Shown piece after piece: positions 33,570-42,477 of a stretch of DNA of 64,000 nt. Location of the stretch: the NCBI GenBank assembly GCA_026399835.1, contig JAPLQE010000057.1:1-64000 (forward strand), given 5' to 3'. The notes below the pieces were generated by a model, which searched no databases, had not been told where the DNA came from, and saw only the letters and a program-made list of their open reading frames with translations. Each line of letters opens with the position of its first letter. Position 1 is the stretch's first letter. The stretch comes from Burkholderiales bacterium. Its GTDB lineage: Bacteria > Pseudomonadota > Gammaproteobacteria > Burkholderiales > Burkholderiaceae_E. The position numbers were made by a program, and so were the translations under genes.

Positions 33570-36271
33570 CGGGACCTCTGTGGAATCGGGACCGCGGCGT
33601 CCTCGCCGCGCTCGCGCAGTGCGGGACGCGTGATCTCGGCACGCGCGGTGACCCGCTCGTCGCACTGGGCGAGATCGAGCCGGGCACCGCGCCGGGGCAG
33701 CAGCGCCTTGACCAGCCCGAGGCCGGACGGCGACGGGCCGAGCCGCGCGAAATCGAAGCCCTCGGGCAACGTGCCGCGGCTGCTGATCTCGAGCGCGATC
33801 CCGCCCTCGACGGCATCGAGCCGCACCGTCACCGGCGAGCCCGCGGCGCGGTGCTTGATGGCATTCGTGGCGAGCTCGTTGACCACCAGCGCGAGCGGCA
33901 CCGCCTCCTGCTCGGGCAGCAGCCAGCGGTCGATGTCTTCGTCGTCGACGCCGAGCGCCAGCGCGATGCCGAAGGTGCGCCCGAGGTTCTCGAAGACCGC
34001 GGCGATCACGCGGCGCGCCACCAGCGCCTCGCCGTCGCGTACCTGCAGCCCGTGCACCTGCGCGATCGCCTGGATGCGGCCGACGACCTCGACCAGCGAC
34101 TCGGCGAGCTCGGGCCGGCTCGAGGCGCTCTGCTGCAGCAGCCCGGCCACGCCCTGCAGGTTGTTCTTGATGCGGTGATGGACCTCGCGCACCAGCATGT
34201 CGCGCTGCTTGATCGCGTCCTCGAGGCGGGCCTGCTCGAGGCGCAGCGTCTCGGTGATGTCCTCGGCCACGGCGAACAGCCGGTCGGCGCCCGGGCCGCC
34301 CGTCCCGTCGGTGGGGACCGCGAGGCCGTCCGGCGCCGCTGCCCGCCCGAAGACCCGCAGCCGCACCGCGCGCACGCCCTGCCCGGGCGGCTGCAGGCGG
34401 ATCACCGTCTCGTTCGCATGGCCCGGCGCCTGGGCGTCGAACATCGCGGCCAGCTCGCCGCGATGCTCGGGCAGCACGTGGTCGAAGAGCGCGAGCGGTC
34501 GGGCGACCAGGTCGGCCATCGGCGTGCCCCAGACCGCCTCGAAGCGACCGTTCACGTAGTCCACCGCCGCCAGCCCCGGCTGCGCGACGAAGATCGCGTC
34601 GTCGACCAGCTCGGCGAACTGGCGGAAGCGCTCCTCGGTCTCGATCAGCTCGTCGCGCAGCGTGCGCTCGCGGGTGACGTCGTGCACGACCGTCAGGCGC
34701 ATCGGCCGGCCGTCGAGGTCCTCGAGTTCTCGGTCGATGCGGTCGATCCAGCGGGTCGAGCCGTCGTCGCGTGTCCACAGGCTGCGCTGCCGCGCGCCGC
34801 GCCCGTTCGGCTCGAAGCGCGCCTCGCCGATCGCGTCGGGCAGGCCGATCAGCCGGTCACGCGAGCGCCCGACGATGTCCTCGAGCATGCGGTTGACCAG
34901 CGAGACGCGCCCGCCCGAGTCGGAGATCATCAGGCCGACCGGCGCCTGCTCGAAGAAGCGCTCGAAGCGCTGCCAGTAGGCGCGGAGCCGCTGCTGCATG
35001 CGGATCTCCTCGGTCTCGTCGTGCAGCGTGATCAGCTCGATGCGCGAGCTGTCCGAGGCATGCGTGGTGTGGCGCATGAGCCTGCAGATGCGCACGGTCC
35101 CGTCGCGCTGCATGATCCGCCGGGTCAGCGTCAGCGGCAGATGCTCGCCGCGCAGCGCGCGCTGGCGCTGCTCGAGGATCATCTCGCGGTCCTCGGGCGC
35201 CATCCATTCGATCGGGTCGCGCCCGATCAGGTCCTCGGGCCGGTAGCCGAACGTCTCGCAGTACGACCGGTTGACCTTGAGCATGCGGAAGTTCGCATCC
35301 TGGATCGACTTCGGCGACGGCGATTCCTCGAACAGCAGCCGGAACATCTCGTTGTCTCGGATGACCTCGTCGACGCGCTGCCGGTCGGCGGTCAGGTCCT
35401 CGGTCAGCGAGCAGATCCAGAAGCCGCCGCGCGGATCGGCGGTGACCCGCGAGCGCACGCGCAGCATCAGCGTGACGCCGTCGCGGCGCACGTAGCGGCG
35501 CTCGAAGGTGTGGGCGCCGCCTTCGGCGGCGAGCCTCGTCCACTGCCCCGAATCGGCGCGCAGCCGCATGGACTCCTCGAGATGCTCCGGGGCGACCATG
35601 AACACCGGGTCCCGACCGATCAGCTCGGACGGCTCGTAGCCCATCAGCGCGCAGTAGGCCGGGTTGACCGCGATGATCCGCATGTCGGTGCCCTGCACGC
35701 ACGACGGCAGCGGCGAGCGGGTGAAGAAGGCGTCGTGCCAGCGGCGCAGCAGGTCGACCTCGGCGCGCGCCGGATTCGCGTCGGAGATGGGCGTCGCCAC
35801 GCACAGCAGGCGCGGGCCGTCGGCGTGCGTCTCGATCTCGGCGGCGACCCTCACCCGAACCCGCGAGCCGTCCGCGCAGCCCCAGGCCGCCTCCCAGGAC
35901 ACCGGTCCCTCGCCGGCGATGCGCCGTGCCAGCGGCCCCGCGCCCGAGGCGGACAGCGCCTCGTCGAGCCGCTCGCCACGCACGCCGCCGTCCCAGCCGA
36001 GCCGCTCGCGGGCGGCACGGCTCCAGGCGAGCACGCGGCCGTCGAGCGAGACATGCAGCAGCATCACGCCGAGTGCATCGAGCGCCGACGCGAGCGGTGC
36101 GGGACGGTTCGGGGCGCGAACGGACGCGGGGGCGGCAGCGCCGACGCGCGGGGTCGACCCCGCTTCGGCAGCGACACCCCGACCATCCGCCCCAGGCGCG
36201 GAAGGCACCTGGGATGCGACGGTGTCGGTCGGCGGCTCGGCGGCTGGAGAAATCGGCAGGAGCGTGCTCAT
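33566..36271 (-). CDS. Multi-PAS sensor kinase with HisKA_2 (HWE-like) core
   Basis: A 901-residue kinase without obvious membrane helices. A disordered Ala/Pro-rich N-terminus is followed by five PAS-type segments (recognisable repeats such as M-G-Y-E-P-S-E-L-I-G-R-D-P and F-G-Y-R-P-E-D-L-I-G-R-D-P), and then a C-terminal kinase core with phospho-His in V-H-H-R-I-K-N-N-L-Q and a short ATPase domain with L-A-L-V-V-N-E-L-A-T-N-A-I-K-H. Such kinases commonly pair with ANTAR-type or other atypical regulators; here a 4-base overlap with the ANTAR regulator supports that. The ATG at 36271 is chosen over one 17 codons upstream; GGGAGG is 12 bases away. Confidence 0.92.
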   Translation of the reverse strand: MSTLLPISPAAEPPTDTVASQVPSAPGADGRGVAAEAGSTPRVGAAAPASVRAPNRPAPLASALDALGVMLLHVSLDGRVLAWSRAARERLGWDGGVRGERLDEALSASGAGPLARRIAGEGPVSWEAAWGCADGSRVRVRVAAEIETHADGPRLLCVATPISDANPARAEVDLLRRWHDAFFTRSPLPSCVQGTDMRIIAVNPAYCALMGYEPSELIGRDPVFMVAPEHLEESMRLRADSGQWTRLAAEGGAHTFERRYVRRDGVTLMLRVRSRVTADPRGGFWICSLTEDLTADRQRVDEVIRDNEMFRLLFEESPSPKSIQDANFRMLKVNRSYCETFGYRPEDLIGRDPIEWMAPEDREMILEQRQRALRGEHLPLTLTRRIMQRDGTVRICRLMRHTTHASDSSRIELITLHDETEEIRMQQRLRAYWQRFERFFEQAPVGLMISDSGGRVSLVNRMLEDIVGRSRDRLIGLPDAIGEARFEPNGRGARQRSLWTRDDGSTRWIDRIDRELEDLDGRPMRLTVVHDVTRERTLRDELIETEERFRQFAELVDDAIFVAQPGLAAVDYVNGRFEAVWGTPMADLVARPLALFDHVLPEHRGELAAMFDAQAPGHANETVIRLQPPGQGVRAVRLRVFGRAAAPDGLAVPTDGTGGPGADRLFAVAEDITETLRLEQARLEDAIKQRDMLVREVHHRIKNNLQGVAGLLQQSASSRPELAESLVEVVGRIQAIAQVHGLQVRDGEALVARRVIAAVFENLGRTFGIALALGVDDEDIDRWLLPEQEAVPLALVVNELATNAIKHRAAGSPVTVRLDAVEGGIALEISSRGTLPEGFDFARLGPSPSGLGLVKALLPRRGARLDLAQCDERVTARAEITRPALRERGEDAAVPIPQRSR

Positions 36272-36381
36272 CGGTCGGAGCGGCCTCCCGTCGAGTGCGG
36301 GAGCCCTGGCCGATTCTGCCACGTTGCGCGGTGCGCGGCGCGATCCGGCGAGGCATACTGGCCGGCTATCAGGGGGCCGAC

Positions 36382-37119
36382 ATGCACCGACCGAACCTCG
36401 ACGCCCTGCGCGTCGACCTCGCCGCCGCGCTGCGCGGCGCCGCCCGCCACGGGCTGAACGAAGGCGTCTGCAACCACTTCAGTCTCGAGGTGGGCGACGA
36501 CCGCTACCTGATCAACCCGCAGGGACTGCACTGGTCCGAGGTGACAGCGGGCGACATGCTGCTGATCGACGGCGAGGGCCGCGTGCTCGAGGGGCGCCAT
36601 CCGCTCGAGCCCACCGCGTTCTTCATCCACAGCCGCATCCACCGCCGCCAGCGGCACGCGAAGGCGGTGCTGCACACCCACATGCCGTACGCGACCGCAC
36701 TGACCTTCGTCGAAGGCGGCCGCCTCGAATGGTGCGGCCAGGGGGCGCTGCGCTTCCACGGTCGCGTCGCCTACGACGACACCTACAACGGGCTGGCCCT
36801 CGACACCGCCGAGGGCGACCGGATCGCCGCCCAGCTCGACGGCGGGCGCGACGTGATGTTCATGGCGAGCCACGGCGTCACCGTCGTCGGCCGCTCGCTC
36901 GCCTGGGCGTTCGACGACCTGTACTACCTCGAGCGCGCCTGCATGCACCAGGTGCTGGCGGTGCAGGCCGCGGCCGGCCGGCCGCTGCGCCGCGTGCCGG
37001 AGGCGGTCTGCGCGTCGGTCGCCGCCCAGATCGAGGGCGAGCGCCAGCAGTCGGACCTGCACTTCGAGTCGCTCAAGCGACTGCTCGACCGCGACGCGCC
37101 CGGCTGGCGCGCGCCCTGA
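36382..37119 (+). CDS. Class II aldolase/adducin family protein
   Basis: A zinc-dependent aldolase-fold enzyme, 245 residues. Metal ligands are visible in V-L-H-T-H-M-P-Y and in A-S-H-G-V-T-V-V-G, with the early N-H-F-S-L-E motif. Family members cleave fuculose or ribulose phosphates or decarboxylate; the substrate here is unknown. It is followed after 13 bases by the PaaZ-like gene, suggesting the pair acts on one pathway. The preceding divergent gap 36272-36381 holds a CTCCCG/CGGGAG hairpin and a CATACT -10-like word, but no good -35. Confidence 0.85.
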   Translation: MHRPNLDALRVDLAAALRGAARHGLNEGVCNHFSLEVGDDRYLINPQGLHWSEVTAGDMLLIDGEGRVLEGRHPLEPTAFFIHSRIHRRQRHAKAVLHTHMPYATALTFVEGGRLEWCGQGALRFHGRVAYDDTYNGLALDTAEGDRIAAQLDGGRDVMFMASHGVTVVGRSLAWAFDDLYYLERACMHQVLAVQAAAGRPLRRVPEAVCASVAAQIEGERQQSDLHFESLKRLLDRDAPGWRAP

Positions 37120-37132
37120 GCGGAGACCGCGG

Positions 37133-39181
37133 ATGTCCGAGATCCTGCGCAGCCATCTCGCCGGCCGTTGGATCGGCGAGACCGCCGCGACGCCGCTGGC
37201 GCACGCGGTCACCGGTGACATCGTCGCCCACACCCACCGCGAGCAGCCCGACTTCGGCGAGGCGCTCGCCTTCGCCCGGGGCGACGGACTGCGCGGCCTG
37301 CTCGCACTCGACTTCCAGCGCCGGGCCTCGATCCTGCGCGCACTGGCCAAGCGGCTCGCCGAGCGCAAGGAGGCGCTCTACGCGATCTCGGCCTGGACCG
37401 GCGCCACGCGCCGCGACGGCTGGGTCGACATCGAGGGCGGCATCGGCACGCTGATCGCGTACGCATCGCTCGCCGCCGCCGAGCTGCCTTCGGGCAACCT
37501 GCTGCACGAGGGTCCGCCGAGCTCGCTCGGCAAGCGCAACACCTTCGCCGGCACGCACGTGCTGGTGCCGCGCCGCGGTGTCGCCGTCCATGTCAACGCG
37601 TTCAACTTCCCGGTCTGGGGCCTGCTCGAGAAGTTCGCCCCGGCCTTCCTGGCCGGCATGCCCTGCATCGCCAAGCCCGCGACCGCCACCGCCTACCTCG
37701 CCGTCGCGCTGGTCCGGGAGATCGAGGCGACCGGGCTGCTGCCGCCGGGCGCGCTGCAGCTGGTGGTCGGCGGCGTCGGCGACCTGCTCGATCGGCTCGA
37801 CGGCCAGGACGTGCTCACCTTCACCGGCTCGGCGGACACCGCCGCGCGGCTGCGCACCCATCCGAACCTGGTGCGCTGCTCGGTGCCGTTCAACGCCGAG
37901 GCGGACTCGCTCAACGCGGCGATCCTGGGTCCGGACGTCGAGCCGGGCAGCGTCGAGTTCGGCCTCTTCGTCGACGAGGTGGTGCGCGAGATGTCGGCGA
38001 AGGCCGGCCAGAAATGCACCGCGATCCGTCGGGCGATCGTGCCGCGCGCACGGCTCGACGCGGTCGCCTCGGCGCTGCGCGGCAAGCTCGCGGCGCTCGT
38101 GGTCGGCGACCCCGCGCTCGAAGGCGTGCAGATGGGCGCGCTGGCCTCGCGCGATCAGCAGGCCGACGTGGCCGAGCGGGTCGCGATGCTCGCTCGCGAC
38201 TGCGAGACGGTCTTCGGTGCGGCCGACGGCTTCGCGCCGCGCGGCGAGCGCACCGCGGGCGGCGCGTTCTTCGCGCCGACGCTGCTGCTCTGCCCGCGCC
38301 CGCTCGAGACGGCGTCCGTGCACGAGATCGAGGCCTTCGGCCCGGTCGCCACGCTGATGCCCTACGACGGACTGGACGAGGCGATCACGCTCGCCGCGCG
38401 CGGACGCGGCAGCCTGGTCGCGACGCTGGTCACCGCCTCGCCCGCGGTGGCCGCCGAGGCCGTGCCTCGGCTCGCCGCCTGGCACGGCCGCCTGCACGTG
38501 CTCGATGCGGAATCGGCAGCCGAGTCCACCGTCCACGGCTCGCCGCTGCCCGGCCTCAAGCACGGCGGCCCGGGCCGTGCCGGCGGCGGCGAGGAGCTGG
38601 GAGGCCTGCGTGCCGTCACGCACTACCTGCAGCGCGCCGCGGTCCAGGGCTCCCCGACCATGCTGACCGCCATCACCGGCGAGTACGTGCGCGGCGCGAA
38701 GGTCACCGAATCGGACGTCCATCCGTTCCGCAAGCACTTCGAGGACATCGCGGTCGGCGACTCGCTGCTGACTCACCGGCGCACGGTGAGCGAGGCCGAC
38801 ATCGTGATGTTCGGCGGTCTGTCGGGCGACTACTTCTACATGCACTTCGACGAGCCCGCGGCCCGCGCCAGCGCGTTCGGCAAGCGCATCGCGCACGGCT
38901 ATTTCGTCCTGTCGGCGGCGGCCGGCCTCTTCGTCTGGCCTTCGCCCGGCCCGGTGCTCGCGAACTACGGGCTCGACACGCTGCGCTTCGTGAAGCCGGT
39001 CGGCATCGGCGACACCATCCAGGCGCGTCTGACCTGCAAGCGCAAGACCGACCGCCCCGCGAAGGGCGACGGGCCGGGCCAGGGCGTGGTCGCCTGGGAC
39101 GTGCAGGTGACGAACCAGGACGGGGCGCTGGTCGCCTCTTACGACATCCTCACGCTCGTCGCGAAACGTACCGCGCCCTGA
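37133..39181 (+). CDS. paaZ: PaaZ-type bifunctional aldehyde dehydrogenase/enoyl-CoA hydratase
   Basis: In phenylacetate degradation PaaZ hydrolyses oxepin-CoA to an aldehyde and oxidises it. The 682-residue length and two domains fit: an aldehyde dehydrogenase (about 1-510) with catalytic Cys in G-Q-K-C-T-A-I-R-R and Glu in F-N-A-E-A-D, and a MaoC hotdog domain (about 530-680) with the hydratase Asp/His in G-D-Y-F-Y-M-H-F-D-E. No other paa gene is in the window, so an alternative substrate cannot be excluded. GGAGA precedes the ATG. Confidence 0.88.
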   Translation: MSEILRSHLAGRWIGETAATPLAHAVTGDIVAHTHREQPDFGEALAFARGDGLRGLLALDFQRRASILRALAKRLAERKEALYAISAWTGATRRDGWVDIEGGIGTLIAYASLAAAELPSGNLLHEGPPSSLGKRNTFAGTHVLVPRRGVAVHVNAFNFPVWGLLEKFAPAFLAGMPCIAKPATATAYLAVALVREIEATGLLPPGALQLVVGGVGDLLDRLDGQDVLTFTGSADTAARLRTHPNLVRCSVPFNAEADSLNAAILGPDVEPGSVEFGLFVDEVVREMSAKAGQKCTAIRRAIVPRARLDAVASALRGKLAALVVGDPALEGVQMGALASRDQQADVAERVAMLARDCETVFGAADGFAPRGERTAGGAFFAPTLLLCPRPLETASVHEIEAFGPVATLMPYDGLDEAITLAARGRGSLVATLVTASPAVAAEAVPRLAAWHGRLHVLDAESAAESTVHGSPLPGLKHGGPGRAGGGEELGGLRAVTHYLQRAAVQGSPTMLTAITGEYVRGAKVTESDVHPFRKHFEDIAVGDSLLTHRRTVSEADIVMFGGLSGDYFYMHFDEPAARASAFGKRIAHGYFVLSAAAGLFVWPSPGPVLANYGLDTLRFVKPVGIGDTIQARLTCKRKTDRPAKGDGPGQGVVAWDVQVTNQDGALVASYDILTLVAKRTAP

Positions 39182-39231
39182 GCGCGCGCCGTCGCGTGCA
39201 CGGCGCACCGCGGCGGCACGTGGCGCGCCGC

Positions 39232-39268
39232 GCACGCACCCCTGTCGTGCACGAGGCGCCCCGTTTTT
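39232..39268 (+). terminator. Weak terminator after paaZ
   Basis: GCACG (39232-39236) pairs with CGTGC (39246-39250); flanking GC-rich sequence including GGCGCC extends the fold imperfectly, and a run of five T follows at 39264-39268. It separates the paaZ pair from the ABC transporter operon. Confidence 0.5.
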
Positions 39269-39269
39269 G

Positions 39270-39326
39270 TAGACAGACGCCCCCCAGATTGCCGACAATC
39301 GTACCGTGACCTCGTCGATCGAGGTC
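39270..39326 (+). promoter_or_regulatory. Promoter and palindrome ahead of the ABC importer
   Basis: TAGACA (39270-39275), an 18-base spacer and GACAAT (39294-39299) resemble a sigma-70 promoter. Nine bases downstream is a perfect 7-base palindrome, GACCTCG-TCGAT-CGAGGTC (39308-39326), placed where an operator or 5' mRNA hairpin would act, 49 bases before the first start codon. Confidence 0.5.
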
Positions 39327-39375
39327 GGTGTCGATGGCACGCCTCGTGCTTGGACACGACGATGCGGAGCGTACG

Positions 39376-40455
39376 ATGAGCCAGCCTCAACGCCTGACCC
39401 TGGAGGACGTGGTCCACCGGTACGCCGGTTCGACCGCAGTCGACCGGGTGTCGCTCGACATCGAGCCCGGCGAACTGGTGGCGCTGCTCGGACCCAGCGG
39501 ATGCGGCAAGACCACGCTGCTGCGGATCATCGCCGGCTTCATCGCGCAGACCTCCGGGCGCGTGGTGATCGGCGATCGCTGCGTCGATGCGCTCGCGCCC
39601 CGCCAGCGCGAGGTGGGCATCGTCTTCCAGAACTACGCGCTGTTCCCGCACCTGACGGTCGCCGACAACGTGGCCTACGGGCTGGCGGCCCGCGGCGTCG
39701 CGCGCTCGGCCCAGCGCGCGCGTACCGCGGAGATGCTCGAGCTCGTGCAGATGGCCGCGCTCGCCGAGCGCCTGCCGCGCGAGCTGTCGGGAGGCCAGCA
39801 GCAACGCGTCGCGCTCGCGCGTGCGCTCGCGGTGCAGCCGCGCATCCTGCTGCTCGACGAGCCGTTCGCGGCGCTCGACAAGAACCTGCGGCTCGACATG
39901 CAGATCGAGATCAAGCGCATCCAGCGCGCGGCCGGAATCACCGCGATCATCGTCACGCACGACCAGGAGGAGGCGCTCAGCATGGCCGACCGGGTCGCGG
40001 TGCTGAACCGCGGTCGGCTCGAGCAGTTCGACACGCCGTCGGCGGTCTACGACCGGCCGGCGACGCTCTTCGTCAACCGCTTCGTCGGCAGCGTCAATGC
40101 GGTCTCGGGCACGCTGCGCTCGATCGACGGCGCACGCGCGAGCGTGGAACTCGCCGGCGGCCTGCGCCTCGAGGCGCGCGCCCCCTCGGTGCCGATCGCT
40201 GTGGGCGCCGAGGTCGTCGCCTGCGTGCGCCCGGAGAACCTGCGCATCGTCGAGACCGATGCCGGCTTCGGCGGCACCGTGGAGATCGGCATGCCGCTCG
40301 GCGCGATCGTCGTGCACGAGATCGTCGGCGACGACGGGCGTCGCCTGAAGCTCGCCGAGCCCCGACAGCCCGGCGTCGAGCCGCGTGCCCCCGGCACCGC
40401 GGTGAGGCTCGCGCCGGTCGCGCCCGAGACCGTGTCCCTGTTCCCCGCGCCCTGA
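39376..40455 (+). CDS. ABC transporter ATP-binding protein (PotA-like)
   Basis: ATPase of a binding-protein-dependent importer, 359 residues. Walker A G-P-S-G-C-G-K-T-T (about 39-47), Q-loop F-Q-N-Y-A-L-F, signature L-S-G-G-Q-Q-Q-R, Walker B I-L-L-L-D-E-P and switch His in V-T-H-D-Q-E-E-A are intact. The C-terminal third is a TOBE-type regulatory domain. With the next three genes it forms a PotABCD-like set, so polyamines or a related cationic or organic substrate are likely. The ATG at 39376 fits the family better than a GTG at 39328. Confidence 0.93.
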   Translation: MSQPQRLTLEDVVHRYAGSTAVDRVSLDIEPGELVALLGPSGCGKTTLLRIIAGFIAQTSGRVVIGDRCVDALAPRQREVGIVFQNYALFPHLTVADNVAYGLAARGVARSAQRARTAEMLELVQMAALAERLPRELSGGQQQRVALARALAVQPRILLLDEPFAALDKNLRLDMQIEIKRIQRAAGITAIIVTHDQEEALSMADRVAVLNRGRLEQFDTPSAVYDRPATLFVNRFVGSVNAVSGTLRSIDGARASVELAGGLRLEARAPSVPIAVGAEVVACVRPENLRIVETDAGFGGTVEIGMPLGAIVVHEIVGDDGRRLKLAEPRQPGVEPRAPGTAVRLAPVAPETVSLFPAP

Positions 40456-40549
40456 GCGGCCCGACCGCCGCCGGCCTGCTCCACTGCCCTCTGCCCAGCC
40501 CGCGCCCCTTCCCGACGACCTGATCCTCCACTTCGAGCCGAGACCCACG

Positions 40550-41593
40550 ATGCCCAACCGACGCGATGCACTCTCCGCAGCCCTGACGCTGGGCGCGCTC
40601 CAGCTCTTCCCCGCGCTCTCGCACGCCCAGGCTCGCCGCCTGGTGTTCGCGACCTTCACCGGCAGCTGGGAGGAGGCGCACCGCGACGTGCTGGTGCCGC
40701 ATTTCCGCCGCAACAACAACAACGCAGAGATGACGCTCGACCCGATGCTGTCGGTCGACCAGATCGCGAAGGTCACCGCCGCCCGCAACGCACCGCCGAT
40801 CGACGTGATGCTGCACGACCCGGGTCCGGCGCTGGTCGCCATCGGGCAGGACCTGGTCGATCCGTTCCCGGTGGCCACCAGCACGCACTACAAGGACCTG
40901 ATCGCCGAAGCGCAGGATCCGATGGGCCCGGCCATCTTCTTCCAGGCCGTCGGCCTCACCTACAACCCCGAGAAGGTCAAGACGCCGCCGACCTCCTGGG
41001 CGGACCTGTGGAAGCCGGAGTTCAAGGGCCGCGTCGGCATCACCAACCTGAACTCCACGCTCGGCACCGGCTGGCTGGTCGAGATCTCGAAGATGCGCGG
41101 CGGCTCGGAGTCGAACGTCGAGCCGGGCTTCAAGGCGATCGAGGAGCTCAAGCCCAGCCTCGCCGCGGTCGCAGCCAATCCCGGCGCACTCGCCACGCTG
41201 TTCCAGCAGGGCCAGATCGACATCAGCCCGGGCAACTTCAACGCGATCCAGATCCTCAAGGCCCGTGGCGTGCCGGTCGAGTTCGTCAAGCCCAAGGAGG
41301 GCACGATCGCCTTCAAGACGACCGCGCACGTCGTCAAGAACTCGCCCAACAAGGCGCTGGCGGCTGCGCTCATCGAGTCGGCGATGTCCCCCGAGGTGCA
41401 GTCGCGGCTGATGAAGAGCCCCTACCTGATCGTCCCGACCAACACCAAGGTCGCGATGGAAGGCGAAATCCAGAAGGTGCTGGCGCGCGACCACGCCGAT
41501 CTGAAGAAGAGCTTCGTCTTCCAGGACTGGAAGAAGATCAACGAGCAGCGCGCCTCGTGGATCGAGCGCTTCAACCGCGAGATCCGCGTCTGA
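40550..41593 (+). CDS. Periplasmic substrate-binding protein (PotD-like)
   Basis: Extracytoplasmic binding component, 347 residues. The N-terminus N-R-R-D-A-L-S-A-A-L-T-L-G-A-L with a cut near residue 26 (S-H-A) is a signal peptide, possibly Tat-type because of the Arg pair. The mature part has the PotD-like pattern: F-A-T-F-T-G-S-W-E-E-A, T-Y-N-P-E-K-V-K-T-P-P-T-S-W-A-D-L-W and a late I-V-P-T-N. A 94-base gap without evident signals separates it from the ATPase gene; the first permease begins one base after its stop. Confidence 0.93.
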   Translation: MPNRRDALSAALTLGALQLFPALSHAQARRLVFATFTGSWEEAHRDVLVPHFRRNNNNAEMTLDPMLSVDQIAKVTAARNAPPIDVMLHDPGPALVAIGQDLVDPFPVATSTHYKDLIAEAQDPMGPAIFFQAVGLTYNPEKVKTPPTSWADLWKPEFKGRVGITNLNSTLGTGWLVEISKMRGGSESNVEPGFKAIEELKPSLAAVAANPGALATLFQQGQIDISPGNFNAIQILKARGVPVEFVKPKEGTIAFKTTAHVVKNSPNKALAAALIESAMSPEVQSRLMKSPYLIVPTNTKVAMEGEIQKVLARDHADLKKSFVFQDWKKINEQRASWIERFNREIRV

Positions 41594-41594
41594 C

Positions 41595-42461
41595 ATGGCC
41601 GCGAGCGCGTCCGGCGTCGTGGGTCGCGGCGCCTCGCCCCTGAGGCTCGCGCTGCCGCTGGCGCTGTTCTCGGCGCTGTTCTTCGTCGCGCCCCTGGTGC
41701 TGCTCGGCCTGGTGAGCCTCTTCGACGACACGCAGATGACCCGGATGGGCCTCGCCCAGTGGCGCAAGCTGCTGGGCGACACCTTCACCTGGCGGGTGCT
41801 CGGTTCGACGCTGTGGCTCGGCGTGCAGGTCACCGCGCTGTGCCTGGTGATCGGCTTCGCGCTGGCCTGGGCCTACGTGCGCTGCCCGCGCTGGCTGCAG
41901 ACGGTGCTGATCGTCGTCATCGTGCTGCCGCTGCTCACCAGCGTGGTGGTGCGCACCTTCGCATGGATCGTGATCCTCGGCCGCCAGGGCATCGTCAACT
42001 CGCTGCTCGCCGCGATCGGCTGGATCGATTCGCCGCTCAAGCTCCTGTACACGAACGGCGGGCTGGTGGTGGCCCTGGCGAACGTGCAGCTGCCGCTGAT
42101 GACGCTGCCGCTGATCACCGCGCTGCAGAAGCTCGACCCCAACCTGCAGGACGCCTCCGCCGCACTCGGCGCCGGCGCCTGGACCACGTTCCGGCACATC
42201 ACCGTGCCGCTCGCGCTGCCCGGCATCCTCGCCGGCTGCCTGCTGACCTACGCGGCGGCCATCACCGCGTTCATCACGCAGTCGCTGGTCGGCGGCGGCC
42301 AGATGCTGTTCATGCCGATGTACCTGTACCAGCAGGCCTCGACGCTGCAGAACTGGCCCTACGCCGCGGCGATCTCGATCCTGTTCCTGGTCGCGGTGCT
42401 GCTGTGCGTGTCGCTGTTCAACGCGCTCGGCCGGCTCTCGCGCGGCCTCGCGCCGGCCTGA
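41595..42461 (+). CDS. ABC transporter permease (PotB-like)
   Basis: Inner-membrane channel subunit, 288 residues, with six predicted helices. The EAA loop that contacts the ATPase is visible as Q-D-A-S-A-A-L-G-A-G-A-W-T-T-F-R-H-I-T-V-P near residue 180. It follows the binding-protein gene directly and precedes a second permease by 16 bases. Confidence 0.94.
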   Translation: MAASASGVVGRGASPLRLALPLALFSALFFVAPLVLLGLVSLFDDTQMTRMGLAQWRKLLGDTFTWRVLGSTLWLGVQVTALCLVIGFALAWAYVRCPRWLQTVLIVVIVLPLLTSVVVRTFAWIVILGRQGIVNSLLAAIGWIDSPLKLLYTNGGLVVALANVQLPLMTLPLITALQKLDPNLQDASAALGAGAWTTFRHITVPLALPGILAGCLLTYAAAITAFITQSLVGGGQMLFMPMYLYQQASTLQNWPYAAAISILFLVAVLLCVSLFNALGRLSRGLAPA

Positions 42462-42477
42462 GGGAGCGACGCACGCC

